A DNA stretch of 64,000 nucleotides from Gallaecimonas pentaromativorans (GCF_003751625.1 NZ_RJUL01000003.1:310001-374000); one strand, 5' to 3'; numbered from the stretch's first letter, positions 20,296 through 27,881 are shown. Numbers and translations: made by a program. The notes: generated by a model not told the origin, from the letters alone.

Positions 20296-20913
20296 TCAAA
20301 GCTCCGGATACGCTGTTTTTACGCCTTTACCACTTGGTACAAGACGTATAGTCGATGCTGGGGAAAAGTACCATCAGGCATAATCATGCGAGCAGGAAAC
20401 CCCTTTGGTGAAGGTACCGACATCGGCCCATTTTTTAATTTCACCAGATTATCTTGAATTAGTTTCGCTGCAGCTTGGTTATCTAAAAACTGCCCCATAG
20501 GCTTCCCGGATCCTGCAGCGCGTTTCATTAAAAACTCCGTCGCATCTTCTCCATGACTCGTAAATGTGTGACCGAACTTTGATTTGGACAGTATTATTAC
20601 ATTCCCAGCATCATCTGAGACTGCAGCCCCTCTCATTCCAGCAACTTTCGCTACGCCTTTCTCTGTTAGACCCACAACCCCTTCAGCTAAGGCCCTGGCA
20701 CCAGTGACAGCAATAACCCCATCTGTCGCGGCAGCTCCTTCGGAGCCGAAATAATTGCTCACTGGAGTAAACGGCTGCACAGGTTCAATAGAATCAACTA
20801 TACCTGCTAGATCTGTAAAATTAAGAACAAGGTTTAATGCATCCACTCCCATATTAGCAACATTATTACCGACTCCAGAGAAAAATGACTGCCATATATC
20901 TCCAGTAGTTAGG
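20296..20913 (-). pseudogene. Rhs toxin of cassette 4, truncated by IS481 and frameshifted
   Basis: The 5' part, including the Rhs core end, is cut off by the IS481-family element at 20914. The pre-toxin module copies that of cassette 1. The tip begins SKSKFGHTFTSHGEDATEFL and continues through QFLDNQAAAKLIQDNL. At the AAAA/GGGG run 20360-20367 (TTTTCCCC on the coding strand) the frame shifts: the present frame ends after VLYQVVKA. Adding one base restores a tail reading SPASTIRLVPSGKGVKTAYP and a stop at 20296, just before the immunity ATG. The GHTxxxHG start recalls RNase-type contact-dependent toxins, but this is only a resemblance. Confidence 0.85.
20626..20913 (-). repeat. Pre-toxin module shared by cassettes 1 and 4 (copy 2)
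   Basis: Nearly identical to 15362-15653 with only a few base differences; its upstream end is cut exactly at the IS481 element boundary. Confidence 0.85.
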
Positions 20914-21883
20914 TGTCAGGTCCCGAACGATTGACTGGTCTTATCCGAAATAACGCGGGTGACTCTTGGTAATACGCTTTGAGCTTATCCAGCGGTGTCA
21001 TATGACTCAACGCTTTCTGTGGAATGAATTGATTGTATAGCCGCTGGTAGCGCTCAAGGGTGGCCGCCAAATCCTCGGCTGATGCGAAACGGTTTTCTTT
21101 CAGCAACACGGCGATACGGCCATTGAAACGCTCAACCATGCCGTTGGTCTGCGGGTGGCGAGGTTTGATGAGGCGGTGCTCTATCTGTTGGTCGGCACAC
21201 ACTTGGTCAAACCCATGCTCGCCAGTGGGCTCCCGCTGGCCGGTGGCGCAGAAGCGGTCAGTGAACTCCTTGCCGTTGTCGGTCAGCACGATACGCACTT
21301 TGAAGGGGGCCTGGCGGGTAAGATGGCTCAGGAAGCGGCTGGCCGAAGCAGCGGTCTTGTCTTTCATAACCTCCAGGTACACCCAGCGGGTGGCCCGGTC
21401 AATGGCGACAAACAGGTATTTGCGGCGCGTTTCATCGGGCATCTGCGGCAGGTATTTCACGTCGACATGGACGTAGCCAGGTTCGTAGTCCTTGAACGAC
21501 TTGGGGGATGACTTGGGCTCGGTGTCCGGCAGCAGCGCCTTGAGGTTGCCGACGCCGTTACGGCGCAAACAACGGTCCAGTGCCGACCGGGATAGCTCAG
21601 GGAAGATGAAGCGACGCACCACGGTCAGCAAGTCGTCGAGCGGCAAGAGCAGTGTCTTACGCAGCTCGACGATAAGCCATTCCTGTACCGGGTTGAGATG
21701 GGTTTGCAGGTTGTGGGCGGTGTGCGACCGGTCCTGCGCGCTATCGCGGTGCTTCCAGCGCCGGATGGTGGTTTCAGACACCCCCAGCTCCTTGGCCAAG
21801 GCCGCGACCGACTGGGTCGATTGTTGGATGTATTGTCGGACCTTGGGCGTGGTGGCCGCGTTAGCGTGCAATTTGATGTTCAA
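20909..21883 (-). CDS. IS481-family transposase
   Basis: DDE transposase of 324 aa from a TTG at 21883 (AGGGA upstream); longer TTG starts are possible. The N-terminal helix-turn-helix (SVAALAKELGVSETTIRRWK) is followed by a DDE core with VDVKYLPQ, LTDNGKEF and the MVERFNGR segment carrying the Glu. The frame is intact. The TAA stop at 20909-20911 lies outside the inverted repeat, in host sequence, so the C terminus would depend on the insertion site. Confidence 0.92.
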   Translation of the reverse strand: MNIKLHANAATTPKVRQYIQQSTQSVAALAKELGVSETTIRRWKHRDSAQDRSHTAHNLQTHLNPVQEWLIVELRKTLLLPLDDLLTVVRRFIFPELSRSALDRCLRRNGVGNLKALLPDTEPKSSPKSFKDYEPGYVHVDVKYLPQMPDETRRKYLFVAIDRATRWVYLEVMKDKTAASASRFLSHLTRQAPFKVRIVLTDNGKEFTDRFCATGQREPTGEHGFDQVCADQQIEHRLIKPRHPQTNGMVERFNGRIAVLLKENRFASAEDLAATLERYQRLYNQFIPQKALSHMTPLDKLKAYYQESPALFRIRPVNRSGPDT

Positions 21884-21983
21884 CGAGCTGTTCCCTGAGT
21901 TGGTCAATAAAGCGTTCTAACCATCGGCATGATTTAAGCAGACGATGGCTACGGTTTTCTAACCAATCATCAGGGACCCAGCA
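20914..21983 (-). mobile_element. IS481-family insertion sequence
   Basis: Ends are set by imperfect inverted repeats: TGTCAGGTCCCGAACGATTG at 20914 and, on the other strand from 21983, TGCTGGGTCCCTGATGATTG. The GGTCCC and GATTG blocks match. Flanks are GTTAGG on the left and GTTATA on the right, so a clean 6-base target duplication is not seen. Sequence right of the IS does not continue the interrupted Rhs cassette. A deletion or rearrangement next to the element is likely. Confidence 0.85.
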
Positions 21984-22206
21984 GTTATATAAGAGCAAAT
22001 CCGTTTACTCACTTTTATTCATCCTAGTTAAGTTGCAGCACTCGTCTGGCTGAGTAAGTTTAAAGAGACCGCATAAAGCCCACGAAAGGTGTAACGCATA
22101 AGTTACATTTAAGATAATAACTTCACTAGCATTATTTCGAATTAAGCCAGTTAATTGGATCGCTCAGGGGCATTGTTTCCTAAATCCGACAAGGAAACGC
22201 AGGCCC
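21984..22206. other. Gene-free AT-rich stretch between two IS remnants
   Basis: No open frame worth reporting and no similarity to the Rhs cassettes. It may be what is left of DNA deleted by the neighbouring elements. Confidence 0.5.
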
Positions 22207-22850
22207 TTAAAGGGTTGGCCGCCCTTTAAGGGCCTGGCGAACTGGCATACCTAAGGTCAGCATTTTGTTCATGACCTTAACCCCGGCCAAAGCCTCTACC
22301 ACTTGGCCATTGAAGTCGCGCAGATCCAGCTTCGGACTGATGAGCTGCTTGTATCGCGACATGGCTGTTTCCGTTTTTAAGCGTTGGTAATAGCCGCTTT
22401 CCCTTTCCCTTTCCTACTCGGCCAGTTGCTCGGCTTTCAGCGTCGCCACAGCCTCGTTCCTCGGATGCCCTTCCTCCCAGAGCCCAGCTGTTTTGCGGGG
22501 CGGGATACTGGCTTTGGCGCCTTTTTTTTGCAGCTGCCGCTGGCAGGCTTTGCTGTCGTAAACCCCGTCGGCGCTGACTTGTTCGATACGGCGGCGCAGT
22601 GGATTGAGCAGTCCGGGCAGTACCTCGCTATAACCGACGTTTTCTAGGCTGACTTCGGCGGCGATAGCCTCATGGGTCTGCGCATCTGCGGCCCGGTGGT
22701 GATATCAATCACCAGGTGGGCAACGGGGCCCTTGCTAGGCAGGCGATAGTGAATCTTGACCGTCTTGGCACGTTTGCTGATGCAGCTGTAACTGGGCAAG
22801 GTCAGCGGTAGCTCCATCAATTGGAACCGGGGAAAAGATCAGAGGCACTG
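22207..22850 (-). pseudogene. IS5-family (IS903-like) transposase relic
   Basis: Minus-strand pieces read as a recognisable IS5-family transposase: SYSCISKRAKTVKIHYRLPS and VAHLVID, then after an internal deletion THEAIAAEVSLENVG, SADGVYDSKACQ, an in-frame TAG after AEQLAE, and finally SRYKQLISPKLDLRDFNGQV to the stop at 22207. The segment with the central GEWKVKKHG region is missing. No functional product is possible. It ends only about 20 bases from the stop of the ABC exporter gene, so the peptide cluster is flanked by transposon debris. Confidence 0.85.
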
Positions 22851-22872
22851 CAAAAGTGCTTCGGCTCAGGCA

Positions 22873-24636
22873 TTAACTCTGGGCTGCCAACAAGGTTTGA
22901 TACAGTCCTTCTTGGCGAGCCAACTCATCATGGGAGCCTGCTTGCCCAATTTTACCGTCGTCCAATACGTAGATGACATCAGCGTGGCGAAGACTACTCA
23001 GGCGATGGCTGATCATCAGCACGGTACGTCCTTCTAAAAGCGGGGCCATATTGGCCAGCAAACGTTGCTCGGTCACCGCATCAAGAGCTGACATAGCTTC
23101 GTCCAAAATCACCATCGGTGCCGGGCTCAGCATCATACGTGCCAGCATCAATCTTTGACGCTGCCCTCCCGACAATCGGATCCCGCCACGGCCAACCTGG
23201 GTATTCAGCCCCTGCGCCATAGCAGCCACCAGTTCTTCTAACTCAGCCAGCTTTAACACCTGCCACAGTTGATTGTCAGCAACTGCTGGCCCCCCGGCGG
23301 TTAGATTGTCGCGGATAGATGCGTTGAAAAACACCGGTTGCTGGACCAATGTCACGGCTTGTTCCCGCAGAGAATGGCGGCCGATATCCTCAATGGGTGC
23401 CCCATCCAGAAGGATGTGCCCCCCTTGATGGGGGTAAAGACCCAGAATGAGGTTAACCAAGGTTGACTTCCCTCCTCCGGAAAGAGCCACCAGACCAATT
23501 TTTTGCCCCGGTTCTAAGGTCATGGAAACTCGGTCAAGCACCTTGGTCTGTCCAGGGTAAGCAAACGACAGCTCCTCTAGACGAATGTGCATGGGTCCGG
23601 AGCGGCCCGCCATACCGGCCTCTTCATCTTCAACCGGCATCGCCATGATTTCATTAAGCCTCGCTCTGGCAGCCTCAGCCTGGTGATAGGCATACTGCAT
23701 GCCCAGTAGCTCCTGAAGCGGCGTCATCATGAACCAAAGATAGGCAAAAACGGCAAACATCTGACCGATACTGAGGTCGGAAAACAGCACTGTCAGCATT
23801 GCCAAGGTACGGAAAATATCAAAGCCTATCATGTATACCGCATGGGTCAGTTGGTATACCGCTTCACTCTTCCATCGCGCATCGGTGGCTCGCCGCCGCA
23901 ATTGCCTAATAAGCCAAACCACTCGAGGGAAGAACCCCCTTTCCTGACGGTTGGCCTTTATTTGCACAACGGCGTCCAGCGTTTCAACCATCCCCTGCTG
24001 CATATCTTCAAAGGCTTGGTTTTCCTGCTGTTTAAGTGCACCAACCTGCTTACCCAACATGCGGGCCAAGATGATCATGGCCGGATTGAGCAACAATAAG
24101 ACCAGCGCTAATTGCCAATGAATACAGAGTAAAATAGCCAATACACCAGCCAGGGTCAGCACATTGATAACCAGCCGGGAAAGGGCTGGCCCAATGAAAT
24201 GATCCAAAGTCTCTACATCCATCGTCAGCCGAGAAGAAACCGCTGCCGTTCCCAGGTTTTCATAAGCTGACAGCTCAGCACGAGACAATTGCCTAACCAG
24301 CCGTACCCGTAATTGGCTTGATACCGCTTTAGCTATCCGGCTGAATAAGTTGGTCTGACAGACATCCGCGGCAAGACCGATAAGGCGCATCACCACCACC
24401 ACAGCCAACAACACCAGAATAATAAAAACAGGGCTCAGCAGGTTTGCCGGGAAAAGTTTACCAAGTAATGCACTGACCCAACCTGGCTTATGTAGCAGCA
24501 CTTCATCCACCAGCACCGGCATCATCAGCGGCAAAGGCACACTCAACAAGACAGACAGCAAGGCAAAACCATGTGCTGCTATCAAGGTGCGACGGTGTCT
24601 TAGCAGTTGTCTGCCAATGTCATGCCAGCTGAGCAT
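22873..24636 (-). CDS. ABC exporter (fused membrane and ATPase domains), probable peptide exporter
   Basis: Half-transporter of 587 aa that should dimerise in the inner membrane. A six-helix type IV membrane domain (about 1-310) is followed by a nucleotide-binding domain (about 345-587). The latter has Walker A ALSGGGKSTL, signature LSGGQRQRL and Walker B MVILDEAMSAL. There is no N-terminal C39 peptidase domain, so it cannot itself cleave a leader. The start overlaps the end of the upstream P450 gene by 17 bases, placing it last in the operon after two precursors and two P450s. The substrate is inferred to be the modified peptide. Confidence 0.9.
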   Translation of the reverse strand: MLSWHDIGRQLLRHRRTLIAAHGFALLSVLLSVPLPLMMPVLVDEVLLHKPGWVSALLGKLFPANLLSPVFIILVLLAVVVVMRLIGLAADVCQTNLFSRIAKAVSSQLRVRLVRQLSRAELSAYENLGTAAVSSRLTMDVETLDHFIGPALSRLVINVLTLAGVLAILLCIHWQLALVLLLLNPAMIILARMLGKQVGALKQQENQAFEDMQQGMVETLDAVVQIKANRQERGFFPRVVWLIRQLRRRATDARWKSEAVYQLTHAVYMIGFDIFRTLAMLTVLFSDLSIGQMFAVFAYLWFMMTPLQELLGMQYAYHQAEAARARLNEIMAMPVEDEEAGMAGRSGPMHIRLEELSFAYPGQTKVLDRVSMTLEPGQKIGLVALSGGGKSTLVNLILGLYPHQGGHILLDGAPIEDIGRHSLREQAVTLVQQPVFFNASIRDNLTAGGPAVADNQLWQVLKLAELEELVAAMAQGLNTQVGRGGIRLSGGQRQRLMLARMMLSPAPMVILDEAMSALDAVTEQRLLANMAPLLEGRTVLMISHRLSSLRHADVIYVLDDGKIGQAGSHDELARQEGLYQTLLAAQS

Positions 24637-25774
24637 GGTTGTGTTCCGTCTTGGCTGAGAGAGTCAACGTAAAAGATGGGGGAGCCAATGCCGCCTGGGC
24701 AAGAGGGCGCTCGCCTGAGTATTCGCAGGAGAGATGGTAATTTCCCAAAATGATATCCAGAAGCTCGGAAACCAACTCCAGAGTCAAATTGGATGCCACG
24801 CACTTATGTTCCCCCCACCCAAAGGCAAGTAAACGCTGGCGATTGCTATTATCCTGCCAGCGCTCCGGTAAGAAGCGGTCGGCGTCAGGCCAGTGCTTGG
24901 GGTTTCGTTGAACAGAGTAGGGGCATGCGATCACCACGCTGTTGTTGCTGACCTTATGGCCCGAAGGCAATTGATGGTCCTTTGCAGGCATCCTGGCCAG
25001 ATTCCAGGCCACAGGCCAAAGTCGCAGCGCCTCAAGCACTAGCCACTGGGAAGGAAGTTTAGCTTTTTCGGGGGCTTCGCTGACCAGATGCAGACACCAG
25101 CTCAGGCAAAAACCCAGAGAACCGGTAGTGGCAAAAAGAAAAGACAGAAAAATATCTGCAAGTTCGGTATCGCTGATCCCGTGGTCCGCAGCTCCAACTA
25201 AAGCGGACATTACATCCTGACACTCCACCAGTCCTCGGCGTCGCGCGCGGATCTCCTTTTTTAACAGCCGATAGTTGCGCTGGCGATATAGCCAGCGACG
25301 CCAGCCTCCGTGCTCAAGCCGTTTGCCGGATAGCACTGAGCGATGAACGATTTCATCAAGACAATTTTTTAGGGTTTTATCACCCCGAGCATCCAACAAT
25401 GCCGGCTCGAAAAGTGAGAACATAAACAAGTTGGAGATATCCGGCCAACTGTGCCGTCCCTGTAACTGCTCCTTGACCCTTTCTGGTAGCAGCCGCCTTG
25501 TTGCATTAAGGTGCTGTTGAAGAAACTTTACAGCTCCTCTGGCCATGTCCACCTGACGGCTGCGCGGCTGTAACAAGCCTCGACTGGTAAAAAAGAAATC
25601 AGAGTGAGGGTGATAATTTTCATCTTTGTTGGCCAGCACGGCCTTAGCATCGTCTAGGTCGGTCAGGTAATAATTTTGTTCAGGAAATTCAATAATGTCA
25701 CTTCCGGCATCCAGTCCCAGGTCCAGAAAATGATAAGGGTCTTTAAAAAGGGCATCTGAAGGTTCAAATTTCAC
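24620..25774 (-). CDS. Cytochrome P450 (second in operon), probable RiPP cross-linking enzyme
   Basis: 384 aa, GTG start with GGAGAG about 9 bases upstream and only two bases after the stop of the other P450 gene. Conserved elements: E248-x-x-R251 (K-helix EALR), meander NPKHWPDADRFLPERW, and heme loop FGWGEHKC with cysteine ligand C325. The I-helix reads FATTGS (214-219), lacking the usual acid-Thr pair of hydroxylating P450s. Peptide-coupling P450s often deviate here. No membrane anchor. No ferredoxin or reductase gene is nearby, so redox partners must come from elsewhere. Adjacency to two small peptide genes and an exporter suggests it modifies the peptides. Confidence 0.88.
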   Translation of the reverse strand: MKFEPSDALFKDPYHFLDLGLDAGSDIIEFPEQNYYLTDLDDAKAVLANKDENYHPHSDFFFTSRGLLQPRSRQVDMARGAVKFLQQHLNATRRLLPERVKEQLQGRHSWPDISNLFMFSLFEPALLDARGDKTLKNCLDEIVHRSVLSGKRLEHGGWRRWLYRQRNYRLLKKEIRARRRGLVECQDVMSALVGAADHGISDTELADIFLSFLFATTGSLGFCLSWCLHLVSEAPEKAKLPSQWLVLEALRLWPVAWNLARMPAKDHQLPSGHKVSNNSVVIACPYSVQRNPKHWPDADRFLPERWQDNSNRQRLLAFGWGEHKCVASNLTLELVSELLDIILGNYHLSCEYSGERPLAQAALAPPSFTLTLSAKTEHNHAQLA

Positions 25775-25776
25775 GG

Positions 25777-26997
25777 CTATTGACTCTCCGTCCTAGGGAC
25801 CACCTTTCCTTTGAAATCCATCGGAGTCGGTAAGGCCGTCATCACAATATGGGGGCGACTTCGTTCATCAACCTCAATAGAAAAATCCTTGGTTAATAGG
25901 TATCCGAGCAGCAACATCTGCACCGTACCCAACTGTGCCCCTACACAATGCTTGGGCGCCCAGCCAAAAGGCACATAAGTACCAGATACCAATTGTTGGC
26001 GCTCAAGCCACCGCTCTGGTTTAAAGATGTCAGGATCCGGCCAGTATTGAGGATTACGATGAATAAAGTAGGGGCTCATAATCACACTGGCATCTAAAGA
26101 CATCTGCTGGCCAGCGACATCCAAAGCCTTACGGGCATTTCGAAAAACAACAGGTACATTCCACATACGCAGGACTTCACGAACAAAGGCCATCAAATCA
26201 CTTGAAACTGTCATGGGAGACTGACAGAAGTCGTCAATACTGACCCCATCCAATTGCTCACGAATACGCACCATCCATTCAGGACGACGAGAAAGTTCGA
26301 AGGCCAAGCACCCAAGAGCTGCCCCGGGAGGACCGTTAACGGCGGTGTGTACCGTTACCATGGCGTCTACCGCTCTATCCATTCCCAGCCGCGGCAAAAG
26401 TTGTACAACGGTTTGCAATAAATCTGGCCGCTGCTCTTCTTTACTGCGTCGCTTAATTGCTCGGCGAAACACAGAAGCCGCGCGCATACTGCGCCAAGCC
26501 ATCAGCCAGCGTTGGCGAGCAGACACAGACGTTTTTTCTGCCAGTAAAAATGATAACTTATTCTTTTGGTCGGCTTCGATAAGTTGACGTTCTTCGCCAG
26601 AGAGATCATTTACTAGTGAGGGTAATAAGCTGCCAACCGTCATCCATTGAATAAGATCAGAAAAGTCAGTTTCGGCCTCCAAAGACGCCACTTCCCAGAA
26701 ATGGCTCATCCTCTCATACAGCTCTTTCAAGGCAGGCGCCGTGTTCTGATTTTTCAGCACATCTATCCAACCCGATCGGATCTCTTGCCAGCTCACCACT
26801 GATGAGCTACGCCTGCGTAAAATATCGATAAGCCGATCAGGTAAAGTCAGGTCTTGATAGTTTTTTTGACTAAACTCTTTGGCCGCCGTAGCTGAGAAAA
26901 TACAATGTGTATTAGGCCCAAGCGAGAAATTTTCGTCACCGCTATGACAGCGTTTCTTTAATGCAGTTATATCTTCATTTTCTTTTGGCAGCGTCAT
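25777..26997 (-). CDS. Cytochrome P450 (first in operon), probable RiPP cross-linking enzyme
   Basis: 406 aa, clearly diverged from the other P450. K-helix E274-x-x-R277 (EVLR), meander NPQYWPDPDIFKPERW, heme loop FGWAPKHC with cysteine ligand C351; the Gly usual at the fourth heme-loop position is Ala. The I-helix has NGPPGAA (221-227), with two prolines where the oxygen-activating Thr is expected. That argues against simple hydroxylation. The start at 26997 has no strong ribosome binding site. It lies 72 bases after the stop of the 35-residue peptide gene. The specific reaction, probably aryl coupling on Trp or Tyr-His, is inferred. Confidence 0.87.
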   Translation of the reverse strand: MTLPKENEDITALKKRCHSGDENFSLGPNTHCIFSATAAKEFSQKNYQDLTLPDRLIDILRRRSSSVVSWQEIRSGWIDVLKNQNTAPALKELYERMSHFWEVASLEAETDFSDLIQWMTVGSLLPSLVNDLSGEERQLIEADQKNKLSFLLAEKTSVSARQRWLMAWRSMRAASVFRRAIKRRSKEEQRPDLLQTVVQLLPRLGMDRAVDAMVTVHTAVNGPPGAALGCLAFELSRRPEWMVRIREQLDGVSIDDFCQSPMTVSSDLMAFVREVLRMWNVPVVFRNARKALDVAGQQMSLDASVIMSPYFIHRNPQYWPDPDIFKPERWLERQQLVSGTYVPFGWAPKHCVGAQLGTVQMLLLGYLLTKDFSIEVDERSRPHIVMTALPTPMDFKGKVVPRTESQ

Positions 26998-27069
26998 AAG
27001 TAATGCTCAGTAAAAGGATAAAATGGGCGCCAAATCAATTGGCACCCATTGGCTTCTTAAACCATGCTA

Positions 27070-27177
27070 TTACATGTGATGATAAAGCATCCAAAACCAG
27101 CTAGGGTTTTTGCTATAGCACACGGCTTGATTACGCAGACCGAGGGTGCGCATTACAGCGTTTTTCATTTTCTTCAT
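27070..27177 (-). CDS. RiPP precursor peptide B (35 aa)
   Basis: Tiny gene, below usual length cut-offs. The peptide starts MKKMKNAVMRTLGLR and ends with W27-F-W29-M-L-Y32-H33-H34-M35. The leader is basic and nearly identical to that of peptide A (27489-27605), while the middle (residues 16-26) differs and has one Cys at 20. The strict conservation of W-x-W-x-x-Y-H-H-M at the C terminus marks the core. M-x-Y-x-H is the biarylitide-type P450 substrate pattern. GGAG sits about 9 bases upstream of the chosen ATG. An in-frame ATG 15 bases upstream exists in both genes, but it contains that GGAG and has no ribosome site of its own. Confidence 0.85.
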   Translation of the reverse strand: MKKMKNAVMRTLGLRNQAVCYSKNPSWFWMLYHHM

Positions 27178-27488
27178 AACGAACGTCTCCATGTATGATA
27201 AGAAAGTACCTACAATCCAACGGTACCGATTCACTCTATCTCAACCATTTAATTTGTCCAACAATAAAATCTTGCAAAACAAAAAATAAAATTGAGTTAG
27301 AATTAGGAATAAAACACCCACTTCACAATTAGCAAGTGTTAACTAAATTAGAAATCTAAAGCCTATCAGCACAATAATATAAAACTACCACCAACACTCA
27401 TTGTCAGAGTAAAACCTTGGTAAAAATAGATGGTCATGAGTATCTCTGTCGTTCAGGCAGCAGTATTTAGTTTTTATCATGCTACTAC
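27178..27488. other. AT-rich interval between the two precursor genes
   Basis: 311 bases without a recognisable gene. I looked for a third copy of the MKKMK leader or YHHM end on the minus strand and found none. It may hold a second promoter for peptide B and the P450s, but no box pair is convincing. Confidence 0.5.
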
Positions 27489-27605
27489 TTACATGTGATG
27501 GTACATCACCCAACGCCAGCTATTGGGATAGCCTCGACCACCACAACCTAATGCACTAGAACGCAGGCCAAGCTTACGCAGAACGGCATTCTTCATTTTC
27601 TTCAT
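27489..27605 (-). CDS. RiPP precursor peptide A (38 aa)
   Basis: Paralogue of peptide B and farthest upstream in the operon. Starts MKKMKNAVLRKLGLR; the middle is Gly/Ser/Cys-containing (residues 16-27, GCGGRG at 20-25); ends with W30-R-W32-V-M-Y35-H36-H37-M38. GGAG lies 8-9 bases upstream of the ATG. Compared with peptide B, the leader (1-8, 10, 12-15) and the W, W, Y, H, H, M positions are fixed. Middle and inter-aromatic residues vary. This is the pattern expected of a leader recognised by, and side chains joined by, shared enzymes. There is no signal peptide and no double-Gly cleavage site. Confidence 0.85.
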   Translation of the reverse strand: MKKMKNAVLRKLGLRSSALGCGGRGYPNSWRWVMYHHM

Positions 27606-27852
27606 CGTTAACATCTCCATGTTATTGCTTAATAAAATAAGCACCGACTTCAAAACAAGTGCCAGTTCACGCTACCCCCTAAAACCGAGCTATTCAACAG
27701 TAAAAAAATACAGGTACTACAAAAATGTTACCTCGGTCAAAAATAAGAATTAACTGATGTAACATCAGCTCCCTCCTTACTTTGCAAAAAGCCCTATTTA
27801 ACTGGCGTTGATGGCGGATAGATACGAACAAGGCTTAGCTTTAACTGCCAAC
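27606..27852. other. Upstream region of the RiPP operon
   Basis: AT-rich, no gene. It should contain the operon promoter on the minus strand; TTGACC (27735-27740, minus) is a possible -35 box, but no good -10 lies at the right distance. A perfect palindrome at 27754-27768 lies just upstream of it. Confidence 0.5.
27754..27768. promoter_or_regulatory. Perfect 15-base palindrome upstream of the RiPP precursors
   Basis: CTGATGTAACATCAG has seven-base arms (CTGATGT/ACATCAG) around a single central A. It is about 150 bases upstream of the peptide A start and adjacent to a possible -35 box. It could be a regulator operator; no regulator gene is in the cluster. Confidence 0.45.
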
Positions 27853-27881
27853 AAAAAAGCCGGCTTACGCCGGCCTTTTTT
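27853..27881. terminator. Bidirectional-type terminator after rraB
   Basis: AAAAAAGCCGGC TTAC GCCGGCCTTTTTT, with runs on both sides. On the minus strand it ends rraB and insulates the RiPP promoter region from it. Confidence 0.9.

Noticed and set aside
22384-22647. Plus-strand open frame of 87 codons in the IS5 relic
   Set aside because: The opposite strand reads as a decayed transposase, which explains the open frame.
14511-22860. CRISPR array in the repeat-rich region
   Set aside because: Repeats are few, long (over 130 bases) and separated by genes of about 1.5 kb, unlike CRISPR repeats and spacers.
27178-27488. A third precursor peptide between peptides B and A
   Set aside because: No MKKMK-like leader or YHHM end in any minus-strand frame, and no ribosome binding site with a short open frame that resembles the other two.
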